From assembly GCF_006543045.1 (NCBI RefSeq), contig NZ_RBZW01000011.1, positions 1 to 64,000 of the forward strand: a stretch of DNA of 64,000 bases, in the 5' to 3' direction. The stretch is from Salinadaptatus halalkaliphilus (GTDB taxonomy: Archaea > Halobacteriota > Halobacteria > Halobacteriales > Natrialbaceae). Within the stretch, counting starts at the first letter, position 1. Every line of letters begins with the position of its first letter. A program made the translations under genes and the position numbers. The notes beneath the pieces are model-generated. The model was not told the origin of the DNA, did no database searches, and worked only from the letters and a program-made list of their open reading frames with translations. This document shows positions 7,854 through 16,528 of the stretch, piece after piece.

Positions 7854-8252
7854 ATGGCACGCGACGTGTACGAAGAGACGAAAACACACACGACCTACTG
7901 GGACGACGAACTCGAGGCAGTCGTCCACAAGTGGAACAACTACGCCAAGGGCGAGCAGTTCCGGGAGGGCGCGGAGGCGATGATCGAGTGTACGAAAGAA
8001 CACGGCGGATCGAAGATACTTATCGACCATCGCGATATGACCGGCGTCAATCGAGACGATCACGAGTACCTCCTCGAGGACTGGATCCCCCGTGCCGTCG
8101 ACGCCGGCGCGGAGTATCACATGGTCGTCCACGAGCAAAGCACTATCGCGGAGATGAATCTAGACGACGTCGTCGACGCCGGTGACGTCGACTACACGAG
8201 CGACATGACGAGCGACATGGATGAAGCGCGCAAGTGGATCGCGAGCAAGTAA
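7854..8252 (+). CDS. SpoIIAA/STAS-like domain protein
   Basis: A 132-residue soluble acidic protein (MARDVYEETKTH). The pattern WNNYAKGEQFREGAEAMIECTKEHGGSKILIDHRDMTGV, with a central strand KILIDHRD then a helix, looks like the SpoIIAA/STAS-like alpha/beta fold seen in many haloarchaeal small proteins of unknown role. No catalytic motif is visible. The ends DVDYTSDMTSDMDEA carry a short repeat TSDM. It is divergent from the SAMP1-like gene and convergent with the TrkA-C-like gene. Confidence 0.75.
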   Translation: MARDVYEETKTHTTYWDDELEAVVHKWNNYAKGEQFREGAEAMIECTKEHGGSKILIDHRDMTGVNRDDHEYLLEDWIPRAVDAGAEYHMVVHEQSTIAEMNLDDVVDAGDVDYTSDMTSDMDEARKWIASK

Positions 8253-8343
8253 CGTCATCGACCATTCGCGCCTCGGGCGATATTCGACCACGCTCCCCTC
8301 GTGACCGCACTATTCCCGTCCCGCGTGTCCGCCGCCGACCGTC

Positions 8344-9576
8344 TCACGATGCAGTTGCGCCTCCCAGCGGGTGTTGATGGGTTTCTAGTTGACGCTCGGT
8401 TACGCGACGCAGCGCATCCGGCCGACCCAGGACGTAGGCGATATCACCGGCCACGAACCGCGTTTCGGCCGCCGGCAGCGCGAAACGCTCGTCCCCACCG
8501 TCACCGGTTCGCTCGAGGGCGAGTACCTGGACCGGCAGCGAGCCGACCGTCGCCTCCGCGAGCGGATCGTCCGACCCGATAGAGACCGTGGTTACCGTCT
8601 CGTTGGCGGCCCGCAACAGCGAGACGAGGTCCCGCTGGTCGTCGGGATCGTCGGGCAGCGTGACGAGCCGGTAGTTCGCGTCGGGGTCGAGACGTCGCGC
8701 GTCGTCGGCCTCGAGTACGACGGTCGCGACGCCGTCGGCGACGCCCCGAAGTTCGCCGGCGGCAACCCGTCTGGCCTCGCCGCTTTCGTCGTCTCGCGTC
8801 CATATCCGAACCGCATCGCCGGGGCTCGCATCGACCGCCGGATCGCTCGCCAGCGCGACGGCGACGGTCCCCGGTGCGAGCGTCGGTCCGATCCCCGCAG
8901 GGCGGCGGCCGACCGCGAGATAGGTGACGGTCCCGTCGGGCTCGAGATCGATGTCGACGTAACTGATCCCGAAGTCGCGCTCGAGGCGGGTGATCAATCG
9001 CTCGCGCAACTGGTCGACGGAGAGTCGCCGCGGGAACAGGAACGTCCGCCCGGCCAGCGCCGCCGCGGTCGAGTCGTCGATGGGGTCGTCGCCATCGATA
9101 GCCTCGAGTTCGGCCGGTAGCTCGACGGTCGTCACTCGGCCCGCCGACCTGACGAGCTGGGTGACGTCGGTGATCGATCGGGAGGTCGTAGCCGACGCGT
9201 CCCGGGCGAGCGAGTCGCCGAGTCGTCGACCGGCGTCCGCAGCGATCGCGCTGCAGGCGAACGCGGCGAGCGTGTAGAGAGCCGTTCCCGGATCAGTCAA
9301 CGGCGTCTCGCCGATAATCGCCTCCTGCAGTGCGGTCTTGGTGTTGAGCCAGATCGCCACCGTCGTGATGCCGGTCAGTACGGCGACGCCGTCGGGAAGT
9401 TCGCCGGCGCTGTACCACCGATACAGAAACGCCACGCCGGCCGCGGTCCCGCCCGCGAGCGCGGCGAAGCCGACGATACGGACCAGGACATCGAGCAGTG
9501 TCTCGACCTCGATCAACTGCGCGATCGAGAGGACGAAACCGTCGAGGGCTGCGACCGACAGGCCGGTGAGAGTCAT
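8344..9576 (-). CDS. membrane protein with TrkA-C/RCK_C-like domains (distal gene of pair)
   Basis: 410 residues. Three or four hydrophobic segments lie within residues 8-115. A long soluble part then has repeated alpha/beta units; LPVQVLALERTGDGGDERFALPAAETRFVAGDIAYVLGRPDALRRV (about 345-395) is typical of the C-terminal ligand-binding domain of TrkA/RCK proteins. It is cotranscribed with its paralogue upstream, with a 4-bp ATGA overlap at 9573-9576. The divergent RCK channel gene suggests a role in potassium or pH homeostasis; this is inference. Confidence 0.8.
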   Translation of the reverse strand: MTLTGLSVAALDGFVLSIAQLIEVETLLDVLVRIVGFAALAGGTAAGVAFLYRWYSAGELPDGVAVLTGITTVAIWLNTKTALQEAIIGETPLTDPGTALYTLAAFACSAIAADAGRRLGDSLARDASATTSRSITDVTQLVRSAGRVTTVELPAELEAIDGDDPIDDSTAAALAGRTFLFPRRLSVDQLRERLITRLERDFGISYVDIDLEPDGTVTYLAVGRRPAGIGPTLAPGTVAVALASDPAVDASPGDAVRIWTRDDESGEARRVAAGELRGVADGVATVVLEADDARRLDPDANYRLVTLPDDPDDQRDLVSLLRAANETVTTVSIGSDDPLAEATVGSLPVQVLALERTGDGGDERFALPAAETRFVAGDIAYVLGRPDALRRVTERQLETHQHPLGGATAS

Positions 9577-10835
9577 CGGGCGACCGCCTCCGCGAACGTC
9601 TCGAGTGCCGGGTCCGGCCCCGCGACGAATATTTCGTCGCCGGCCTCGAGGGACCGATCGATGCCAGGAGCGAACACCCAGCCGTGTCGCTGGGCCGCCG
9701 TCTCAGTTCCCTGCCGTCGTATCGCAAGTATCGTGATGTCGGCTGCTGGCTCGGGTCCGTCGGGGTCGTCGATGTCGATCCCGTCGGCCGAACCGACGGT
9801 GAGCCGTCGGATACTGTACCCCTCGTGGGTGACCACCGCGAGCGCTTCGAACTCGCGGCTCGTCCCGCGAGACTGGACGACGAGACGCGGCGACGTCGTC
9901 TCGAGCAGTGGTTTGACATCTCGGCGCGCGACGGCGACGGTAACCCGGCCTCGGCCCCCGCCGGTCGCGGCGGTCGTGGCCGTCCGAGCTGTCCGATCTG
10001 GATTGCTGCCGCCGTCGGTGACTGCCGACTCGTCGGTTGACGGGTCCTCGAGTTGTGGTTCGGCGGCATGCTCGTCGTCGACTTCGGTCCGGGCACCGAG
10101 GACGGTTGCCGATAGCGATCGGTCGCCGGTCCGAATGGTAAGTTCGTCCCCGGGGGCCAACCCCGTGGGAACGAGCGTCTGGACTGTGACTGCCCGTCGA
10201 CCCGTCCGGACCCGTTTCGAGAGACTCCCGGACGGCGGAGCCGCCTCGATCGTTGCTCGTCCCCGATCGTCGATCGTCACGGCCACGTCCGCCAGACCGT
10301 AATCAGTCCGCAGCCGTTCCTCGAGTCTGGTCTCGAGTTCCGAGAGCGGGAGATCGGCGGGGAGCCGCCAGGAGCCGTTCTCGAGCGTCTCTCGGAGAGA
10401 CGCGGGGAGCGGTGGATACCCCTCTACGTCGCGGACATCGCCGGTGGAACGGACCGTGACCTGGCCGACCGAGCCGACGAGTTCCACGACGTCGGCCGAC
10501 AGCGTTCGCTGTCGAAGCGTGGTTAGCGATAGTCGGTGTGGCAGCTCTGCGCCGAGTTTGTCGCCTCGGTTGTGCGCGTAGAGCGCGAGCATGAGGACGA
10601 CGAGGACGGCGACCAGCAGTCGCGGAGAGTGAGCGATGCTGGGTTCGGCCAGGCCGAGCAGGCCGCCCTGAATGCTGGCGATCGATAGCGCGAGCACTAG
10701 GACGCCGAAGCCGGGCAGCGTGACGCCGGTGAAATATCGCACGAGAAAGCCGAGCGAACCGGCGACGAACGCCGGAACGATGCCGGTGAGCAGCCCGATA
10801 TAGAGACCGAGTAACACTTCGACCGGGAGCGTCAT
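9573..10835 (-). CDS. membrane protein with TrkA-C/RCK_C-like domain (promoter-proximal gene of pair)
   Basis: A 420-residue protein starting MTLPVEVLLG. Hydrophobic segments lie at about 5-32, 40-60 and 70-87. A soluble region contains a Thr/Ala/Gly-rich linker (about 255-295) and a C-terminal TrkA-C-like module ending LEAGDEIFVAGPDPALETFAEA. It is paralogous in layout to the next gene, which overlaps its stop by ATGA. The ATG at 10835 is preferred over the upstream Met at 10859 because a TATA-like TTTATT lies about 25 bases before it. It was probably duplicated from a common ancestor with the 8344 gene. Confidence 0.8.
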   Translation of the reverse strand: MTLPVEVLLGLYIGLLTGIVPAFVAGSLGFLVRYFTGVTLPGFGVLVLALSIASIQGGLLGLAEPSIAHSPRLLVAVLVVLMLALYAHNRGDKLGAELPHRLSLTTLRQRTLSADVVELVGSVGQVTVRSTGDVRDVEGYPPLPASLRETLENGSWRLPADLPLSELETRLEERLRTDYGLADVAVTIDDRGRATIEAAPPSGSLSKRVRTGRRAVTVQTLVPTGLAPGDELTIRTGDRSLSATVLGARTEVDDEHAAEPQLEDPSTDESAVTDGGSNPDRTARTATTAATGGGRGRVTVAVARRDVKPLLETTSPRLVVQSRGTSREFEALAVVTHEGYSIRRLTVGSADGIDIDDPDGPEPAADITILAIRRQGTETAAQRHGWVFAPGIDRSLEAGDEIFVAGPDPALETFAEAVAR

Positions 10836-10851
10836 TGTAGGTTTCAGTCCT

Positions 10852-10861
10852 GGACACAATA
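10852..10861 (-). promoter_or_regulatory. TATA-like box of the TrkA-C pair
   Basis: On the minus strand TTGTTTATTG is centred about 22-25 bases before the ATG at 10835, in the 95-bp divergent region shared with the potassium-channel gene. Confidence 0.4.
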
Positions 10862-10897
10862 AACAAGTACCGACACGGCCGTCGACAATCGAACGGC

Positions 10898-10907
10898 GGT
10901 CTTAACT
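10898..10907 (+). promoter_or_regulatory. TATA-like box of the RCK channel gene
   Basis: GGTCTTAACT is centred about 27 bases before the ATG at 10931, as expected for a leaderless haloarchaeal transcript. Confidence 0.4.
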
Positions 10908-10930
10908 GAGACCACCACTCACAGGTGTGT

Positions 10931-12118
10931 ATGGTCGGAGACGGGTCGCTTCGCGAGCGATTGCCGGCGAACTGGCGACGGCGAATCACGACGCGGGCGA
11001 CCGTCGCCCTCGTCCTCGTCGTGGCGCTGCTCTCGGTCGTGACGGCGATCGTCAACATGACCTCGGATGTCGTCTGGGGGCCACTCGAGCCATACATCCC
11101 GGCCGTCGTCCAGAACACGGTGAGTTTCACCGGTGCGCTCACCGGCTTTACGATGGTCGCGAGCGCCCTCGCACTTCGACGCGGACTTCGCGTCGGCTGG
11201 TGGGCGACGTTAATTTTATTGCCGTTTACCGCAGTGCAGGCCGTGTTGCAGTTGAATCCGTACTCGGTGCCGCTGATCGTCCTCTCACTGGTGTCGATTC
11301 CGGCGCTATTGCTCACGCGAACGCGGTTTACCAAGCCGCTCTCGCTCACCACGACCCAGATCGCCGCCGGCGCAGCGCTGGTCGGTGTCCAGGCCTACGG
11401 CACGATCGGCGGCTACGTCCTCCGGGACGAGTTCGAGGCGATCGACACCATGCTGGACGCCTTCTACTTCACGTTGATCACCTCGAGTACGGTCGGCTAC
11501 GGTGACGTGACGCCGGACACCGACTCGGTCGAGGCGATGTTGTTTACGATGTCCGTGCTCGTCCTGGGCGTAGCGAGTTTCGGTATCGCGGTCGGAGCGC
11601 TCCTCGGCCCAGCGATCCAATCTCGAATCACGAAGACACTCGGAAAGATGACCGATTCAGAACTCGAACTCTTGAGCGATCACGTCGTCGTACTCGGTTA
11701 CGGCGAACTGACGGAACCGATCGTCGACGAACTCTCTGCCACCGACCGGGAGTTCGTCGTCGTAGCGAGAAACCGTGATGCCACTGACGACCTCTCGGAT
11801 CGGGACATTCCCGTCGTCACCGGGAATCCGAGCGACGAAACCCCACTCAGGCGGGCGAAAGTCGGTCGTGCGGAGGCGATTCTGGTCGCCACGAACGAAG
11901 ACGCTGAGGACGCTCTCTCGATTCTTACCGCCCGCCAACTCGCACCAGAGACGCGAGTCGTCGCCGCCGCGACCGACCGAGAAAATACGACGAAACTCGA
12001 GCACGCGGGTGCCGATACGGTCATCAGTCCCTCGCTACTCGGGGGAAGTCTCCTCGTTCGCTCGGCGCTTGGCGGCGACGACTCGGAGCTGATCGATCGT
12101 ATCCTCGGGGGAGAGTGA
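10931..12118 (+). CDS. potassium channel with RCK (TrkA-N) domain
   Basis: 395 residues. Four hydrophobic helices (about 24-44, 66-82, 88-106, 113-130) precede a pore module with helices near 142-163 and 203-226 and the selectivity filter TVGYGD at 187-192, in a bacterial/archaeal K+ channel context (LITSSTVGYGDVTPDT). A cytoplasmic RCK/TrkA-N Rossmann domain follows (VVVLGYGELTEPIVDEL, about 252-268). The GxGxxG pattern is modified to GYGELT. This is a six-helix ligand-gated K+ channel of the inner membrane. It is divergent from two TrkA-C-domain membrane proteins, which could be partners. Confidence 0.92.
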   Translation: MVGDGSLRERLPANWRRRITTRATVALVLVVALLSVVTAIVNMTSDVVWGPLEPYIPAVVQNTVSFTGALTGFTMVASALALRRGLRVGWWATLILLPFTAVQAVLQLNPYSVPLIVLSLVSIPALLLTRTRFTKPLSLTTTQIAAGAALVGVQAYGTIGGYVLRDEFEAIDTMLDAFYFTLITSSTVGYGDVTPDTDSVEAMLFTMSVLVLGVASFGIAVGALLGPAIQSRITKTLGKMTDSELELLSDHVVVLGYGELTEPIVDELSATDREFVVVARNRDATDDLSDRDIPVVTGNPSDETPLRRAKVGRAEAILVATNEDAEDALSILTARQLAPETRVVAAATDRENTTKLEHAGADTVISPSLLGGSLLVRSALGGDDSELIDRILGGE

Positions 12119-12167
12119 TCACAGCAAAACGGCCGTCGCTCGGGCGAGGTCCGTACTGGCTCGACGA

Positions 12168-12848
12168 CTATGTCGACGTGGACGAATCGGGCGCGCCCTC
12201 GAGAATCGCCACGCCGCTCGAGGCCCCGATCCGTTCGGCGCCGGCTTCGAGCATGGTCATCGCGTCGTCGTAGCTGCCGACGCCGCCGCTGGCTTTGACG
12301 GGGAGGTACTCGCTCATCAGTTCGACATCTGGAACCGTCGCGCCGCCGTTCGCACGTTGTGTCTCCGAAACGACGCCGTCGGCAAAGCCGGTCGAGGTCT
12401 TGACCATCGCGGCGTCGGCCGCGGCGGCGGCATCGCACGCGCGATGTTTTTCCTCGTCGGTCAACAGCGCGGTTTCGATGATCACCTTCACGGGGATCGG
12501 GACGGCCGCGACAACCTCGGCGAGCTCGGCGCGGACGGTGTCGTCCTCGCCCGCTTTCAGCCGGCCGACGTTGATCACGATGTCGAGTTCGTCCGCGCCG
12601 GCCTTCCAGGCCAGGACGCCCTCGCGGCGCTTGACATCGTGGTCGTTCTGGCCGTGGGGAAAGCCGATCACGGTCGCGAGGGTCACGTCCGGTGCGTACT
12701 CGGTCGCCTCCTCGAGCGCATAGGGTGGAATACAGGCGTTCATCCCGTATTCGGCGGCGTCGTCGAGGACGGCACGGACATCGTCGGGCGACGTTTCGGG
12801 ACCGAGGACGGTGTGGTCGATCAACGGGGCGAGCTCGTGGCGATCCAT
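12168..12848 (-). CDS. deoC: deoxyribose-phosphate aldolase
   Basis: Cleaves 2-deoxyribose-5-phosphate to glyceraldehyde-3-phosphate and acetaldehyde (deoxynucleoside catabolism, cytoplasm). 226 residues, normal for the family. The Schiff-base lysine is Lys150 in MVKTSTGF; the supporting Asp89 ([10 protein letters not shown]) and Lys185 (PVKASGGV) are present, with the C-terminal phosphate loop [14 protein letters not shown]. The start MDRHEL at 12848 is preferred over 12863. It is divergent from ribose-1,5-bisphosphate isomerase with 71 bp between them, which fits a nucleoside-salvage neighbourhood. Confidence 0.95.
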   Translation of the reverse strand: MDRHELAPLIDHTVLGPETSPDDVRAVLDDAAEYGMNACIPPYALEEATEYAPDVTLATVIGFPHGQNDHDVKRREGVLAWKAGADELDIVINVGRLKAGEDDTVRAELAEVVAAVPIPVKVIIETALLTDEEKHRACDAAAAADAAMVKTSTGFADGVVSETQRANGGATVPDVELMSEYLPVKASGGVGSYDDAMTMLEAGAERIGASSGVAILEGAPDSSTST

Positions 12849-12919
12849 GGCGAACGAACTCACTCGACGGGCAAAAACCCGCCCGATTCCTTTTGTCGGA
12901 TCGCGTGTAACACGTTGAC

Positions 12920-13900
12920 ATGGGAGAGTACGAGTCCGCGGTCGTTCCGGCGGTCGACTCGACCGCTGCGGACATCGCCGACATGCGAACGCGTGGTGCG
13001 GCTACTATCGCCGACGCTGCAGCCCAAGCCCTCGAGACGCAGGCTCGAGCGTCCGAGGCGACGACACCCGAGGCCTTCCGCAGCGAACTCCGTGCAGCCG
13101 CCAGGACGTTGTACGAGACGCGACCGACCGCGGTGAGTCTGCCCAACGCGCTCCGGTACGTCCTTCGGGGGATGGAGGGTGAGACGGTCCCGGAGTTGCG
13201 GGCCGCGACGATCGCTCGCGCAGAGGCGTTCCAGCGCGACCTCGCCCAGGCCCAGTCGACGCTCGGTGAGATCGGCGCGAACCGGCTTCGCGACGGCGAC
13301 GTGGTGATGACTCACTGTCACTCGACGGACGCGCTGGCCTGTCTCGAGGCCGCCCTCGAGGACGGCAAGGCGATCGAAGCCATCGTCAAGGAGACCAGAC
13401 CACGGAAACAGGGTCATATCACTGCTCGCCGGCTTCGCGAATTGGGCGTCCCCGTGACCCTGATCGTCGACAACGCAGCCAGACGGTATCTCGACGACGC
13501 GGATCACGTACTGGTCGGTGCCGATAGCATCGCCGCCGACGGCAGCGTCGTCAACAAAATCGGGACGAGCGGACTGGCGGTCAACGCCCGCGAGCGCGGC
13601 GTGCCGGTGATGGTCGCGGCCCAGACGATCAAGCTCCATCCGGATACGATGACCGGCCACACCGTCGAAATCGAGATGCGTGCGGCGGAGGAAGTGTTGT
13701 CCGACGCCGAGCGCAGCGACGTGACAGGCGGGAAGCCGGACGACCAGAACCTCCGCGTGGCGAACCCGGCCTTCGACGTTACCCCGCCACGTCACGTCGA
13801 CGCTATCGTCACCGAACGCGGACAGTTTCCGCCCGAAAGTATCGTCACGCTCATGCGAGAACTGTTCGGTGAGACCACGGGCGAACCGTGGGAACCGTAA
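12920..13900 (+). CDS. ribose-1,5-bisphosphate isomerase (eIF2B-related)
   Basis: Converts ribose-1,5-bisphosphate to ribulose-1,5-bisphosphate in archaeal nucleoside degradation. 326 residues. Cys133 (MTHCHSTD) and Asp202 (LVGADSI) occupy exactly the positions of the catalytic pair described for the Thermococcus kodakarensis enzyme, separating it from the regulatory eIF2B subunits. Gly-rich NKIGTSGLA (212-220) is the family's phosphate-binding segment. It lies in a cluster with deoC, a PfkB kinase and a nucleoside phosphorylase, consistent with the non-carboxylating pentose bisphosphate pathway of haloarchaea. Confidence 0.9.
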   Translation: MGEYESAVVPAVDSTAADIADMRTRGAATIADAAAQALETQARASEATTPEAFRSELRAAARTLYETRPTAVSLPNALRYVLRGMEGETVPELRAATIARAEAFQRDLAQAQSTLGEIGANRLRDGDVVMTHCHSTDALACLEAALEDGKAIEAIVKETRPRKQGHITARRLRELGVPVTLIVDNAARRYLDDADHVLVGADSIAADGSVVNKIGTSGLAVNARERGVPVMVAAQTIKLHPDTMTGHTVEIEMRAAEEVLSDAERSDVTGGKPDDQNLRVANPAFDVTPPRHVDAIVTERGQFPPESIVTLMRELFGETTGEPWEP

Positions 13901-14007
13901 CGGACGGCAGGCGCTCGAGATGGGAGTCGATTCGCTCGCGGTCGCCAACGACGAGACAGTCACGACCGACCGGAAAGTGTTAGTTGCTGGTCTGTCCCAC
14001 TGGAGGC

Positions 14008-14829
14008 ATGGTGCTTCCAGAGGGGTTCGTGTTGCCGCCGTGGTATCTCCTCGGGCCGACGCTCGTGGTGCTTGGCGGGGTCGTTGCGTTCCTGTGGTCG
14101 CTCGATCCGCCGGTCACCGATCGGACCGTGCTCGCGTTCACGCCGTGGATGATGCTCGGCGCGACGCTGCACGTCCTCTATCGGTTTGAGGCCTATCCAG
14201 CGTCGGTCGAGACGCTGTTTGCGACGCCGAGTGTCTATCTCGTCGCGGCGATCGCGACGGGGATCGCCTGGATTCTCGGCATCGTCCTCCACGCTGCGGG
14301 GATCCAACCGACGATCGAACGGGTCTTCGGCGGGTTGGGAGTGGTCTGTGTCGGTGCCGTTACCGGTTCCGTCCTCCTTGCGAGCGTCCAACAAGGGACG
14401 TTCGAGCCGTTCTGGCCCGTCATCGCGCTCGTTATCACGGTGGTCGTTACCGCGCTGGCCTGGCTCGCGCTCGGGCTCTGGTTTACCGACGTCGCGACGG
14501 TGACGGGACTTACTGGCGCGATTGTCGTCTTCGGCCACACGCTCGACGGCGTGACGACCGCTATCGGCTACGACGTGCTCGGGGCCGCCGAAGAGGTCCC
14601 GCTCTCGAGACTCGTGTTAGAAACCGGCGAAGCCCTTCCGACGTACGAGTACGTGGGCGCCGGCTGGCTGTTCGTGCTGGTAAAGGTCGTCCTTCCGCTG
14701 GTCGTACTCGGACTCTTTCGAGAATTCGTCGAGGAGGCACCGCGACAAGCCCGGTTGCTGCTCGCGTTCATCGCTGCGGTCGGTCTCGGTCCCGGCATCC
14801 ACAACACGTTGCTGTTCATGGTCGGCTAG
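14008..14829 (+). CDS. DUF63 family membrane protein
   Basis: A 273-residue protein with about seven to eight hydrophobic helices spread over its length. MVLPEGFVLPPWYLLGPTLVVLGG at the N-terminus, TPWMMLGATLHVLYRF (about 47-62), FGHTLDGVTTAIGYDVLG and GPGIHNTLLFMVG at the C-terminus match the archaeal DUF63 family, whose function is unknown. The ATG at 14008 follows a ribosome-binding-like GGAGG at short spacing. It sits between the R15P isomerase and PfkB genes (35-bp gap to PfkB) and may be transcribed with them. Confidence 0.85.
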   Translation: MVLPEGFVLPPWYLLGPTLVVLGGVVAFLWSLDPPVTDRTVLAFTPWMMLGATLHVLYRFEAYPASVETLFATPSVYLVAAIATGIAWILGIVLHAAGIQPTIERVFGGLGVVCVGAVTGSVLLASVQQGTFEPFWPVIALVITVVVTALAWLALGLWFTDVATVTGLTGAIVVFGHTLDGVTTAIGYDVLGAAEEVPLSRLVLETGEALPTYEYVGAGWLFVLVKVVLPLVVLGLFREFVEEAPRQARLLLAFIAAVGLGPGIHNTLLFMVG

Positions 14830-14864
14830 ATTTTTCTCGCCGGCGTCCGTTGGTTCAACTCCGC

Positions 14865-15746
14865 ATGTCTACGGTCCTCACTGCTGGTCACGTCAACTGG
14901 GACGTGACGCTTCGGGTCGACCAACTCCCCGAGGCCGACGGCGAGGCGTCGATCCGTTCACAACACCGCTCGGGCGGCGGCAGTGCCGCCAACGTCGCCG
15001 CTGCACTCACGGGTCTGGGCGTCGACGCCGGACTGATCGGCAGCGTCGGCGACGACGACACCGGCGACCTCGCCCGCCGCGAGCTCGAGTCCGCCGGCGT
15101 CTCGCTCGAGGGACTGCGCGTCGTCAAGGACGCCGACACGGCGGTCAAGTACCTGCTCGTCGACGACGACGGCGAGGTCGCCGTGCTCGGCAACGACGGC
15201 GTCAACGAAGCCGTCGGACCGGACGATATCAAGCCAGCGCGCGTTCGTGGTGCCGACTACGTCCATCTGACGAGCCAGCGGCCGGATACCGCCGCGAGGA
15301 TCGCAACGATCGCCGACGATGCCGGCAACACCGTGAGCTTCGATCCCGGCCGGCGCCTCGCGCGTCGCGACTACGAGGCGACGCTCGCGGCGAGCGATAT
15401 CGTCTTCGCGAACGACCGGGAGGTTGCGGCCCTGCTCGAGGACGAGTATCTCGGCTCCGATTTCAGTGATCGAACGCTCGTCATCAAACACGGCGGCGAC
15501 GGTGCGAAAGTCCATACGCCGGCGGCATCGTACGATCATCCCGGATTCGACATCGATCCAGTGGATACGGCCGGTGCCGGCGACGCGTTCGCCGCCGGCT
15601 TTCTCGCGACGCTCGTCGACGGGGGCGGCGTCGAGCGTGCACTCGAGTACGCAAACGCCTGTGGCGCGCTCACTGCCAGTGAAGACGGCGCCCGAAGTGC
15701 GCCGACGGTCGAAGCGGTTAGATCGTTTCTACGCAGCCGGTACTGA
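14865..15746 (+). CDS. PfkB-family sugar kinase, candidate ribose-1-phosphate kinase
   Basis: 293 residues of the ribokinase/PfkB fold. GGGSAANVA (37-45) is signature 1 and DTAGAGDAFAAGFL (234-247) is signature 2, with catalytic base Asp240 and the anion hole GAGD. Haloarchaea use an ATP-dependent PfkB-family ribose-1-phosphate kinase ahead of R15P isomerase. The cluster with R15P isomerase and a nucleoside phosphorylase makes that the best guess, but ribokinase, ketohexokinase-like or nucleoside kinase activity cannot be excluded. The start is the ATG at 14865. Confidence 0.85.
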   Translation: MSTVLTAGHVNWDVTLRVDQLPEADGEASIRSQHRSGGGSAANVAAALTGLGVDAGLIGSVGDDDTGDLARRELESAGVSLEGLRVVKDADTAVKYLLVDDDGEVAVLGNDGVNEAVGPDDIKPARVRGADYVHLTSQRPDTAARIATIADDAGNTVSFDPGRRLARRDYEATLAASDIVFANDREVAALLEDEYLGSDFSDRTLVIKHGGDGAKVHTPAASYDHPGFDIDPVDTAGAGDAFAAGFLATLVDGGGVERALEYANACGALTASEDGARSAPTVEAVRSFLRSRY

Positions 15747-16075
15747 CGATGGCAAACGAGGTGTCTGCCGGTCGTGAAGCGGCCTCGTCGTGTGTCTCCT
15801 GTGCTGATACTGTCGGACAGAACGACGTGACGCCGATCGGTCTGCTAGCGTTGTCACCGTCGGCGACGACCCCGAATGCACGATCGGCGTCGTCTCGACT
15901 GCTGTCCGACAGTATGAGACACGATAGCGTGTCACATAATACCACGACGAATTGTGGCCGCATATACGCAATGACGAACGGTTTCGGGTTCTCATCAGGT
16001 GGCGTCTGACGGTAACTATATGAGCCGGGCCGTTGGTCACTCGAGTGGAGTGTCACGGCAACGTGACGGAGAGAC
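15747..16075. other. intergenic region (329 bp) holding a MITE-like element and a promoter
   Basis: No convincing gene. It contains the inverted-repeat element 15805-15917, a hairpin at about 15916-15938 (GACACG/CGTGTC), and a TATA-like AACTATATG around 16013-16021 for the HalOD1 gene. An 86-codon open frame starting at 15749 runs through the palindromic element and lacks coding character. Confidence 0.5.
15805..15917. mobile_element. inverted-repeat (MITE-like) element D
   Basis: A 107-bp segment with perfect terminal inverted repeats TACTGTCGGACAG/CTGTCCGACAGTA, extended inwards by GACGCCGATCG/CGATCGGCGTC. It is flanked by the direct repeat TGA at both ends (15805-15807, 15915-15917). It has no coding capacity of its own. 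Confidence 0.6.
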
Positions 16076-16378
16076 ATGACGGATCGAAGGATATGCGAGT
16101 CTCACGGGCGTGCATTCGGCCGCCACGTCCGCTACGACCGACGTGAGGGGGAATCGCCGAGTATTGCCGTTGCAACAGCGCTGGCGCAGTATTTCGACGA
16201 AGATGTGACGAAGGCGAATACTCGACTGTACGAGTACGTCGATCCGGAGGCGCTCGATGCGCTCTTTGCGAAGACGTACAGCGGAGCCGAACGCTCGGTG
16301 CGGTCTGTCGAGTTCACGGTCGACGAAACGACAGTCCTCGTTCGGTCGGACCGGATCGAAGTGAGCCCGACTGCCTGA
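16076..16378 (+). CDS. HalOD1 (halobacterial output domain 1) protein
   Basis: A 100-residue stand-alone HalOD1 domain: ESPSIAVATALAQYFDEDVTKANTRLYEYVDPEALDALFA (about 26-65) followed by RSVEFTVDETTVLVRSDRIEVSP (about 75-97). The domain is known from haloarchaeal signalling proteins, where it is thought to be an output module; single-domain forms are common. No DNA-binding motif is visible. The start ATG at 16076 has GGAGAG upstream. A promoter at about 16013 would give a short leader. Confidence 0.8.
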   Translation: MTDRRICESHGRAFGRHVRYDRREGESPSIAVATALAQYFDEDVTKANTRLYEYVDPEALDALFAKTYSGAERSVRSVEFTVDETTVLVRSDRIEVSPTA

Positions 16379-16528
16379 TACGGACTGGTGTCGGTCGGTA
16401 CCGGTATTTGCTCGACCTGCTCGAGCGATCACCGAGAAAACGCGACCCGATCCGTATGCGCTTTCGGTATCGATGGAGACGGTCGAGTTCTCGAATGCTT
16501 TTTCTCGCCGCCCGCGGAAACAGCGGGC

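Noticed and set aside
15749-16009. 86-codon plus-strand open frame after the PfkB gene
   Set aside because: It runs through the inverted-repeat element D, lacks third-position G/C bias and has no recognisable motif.
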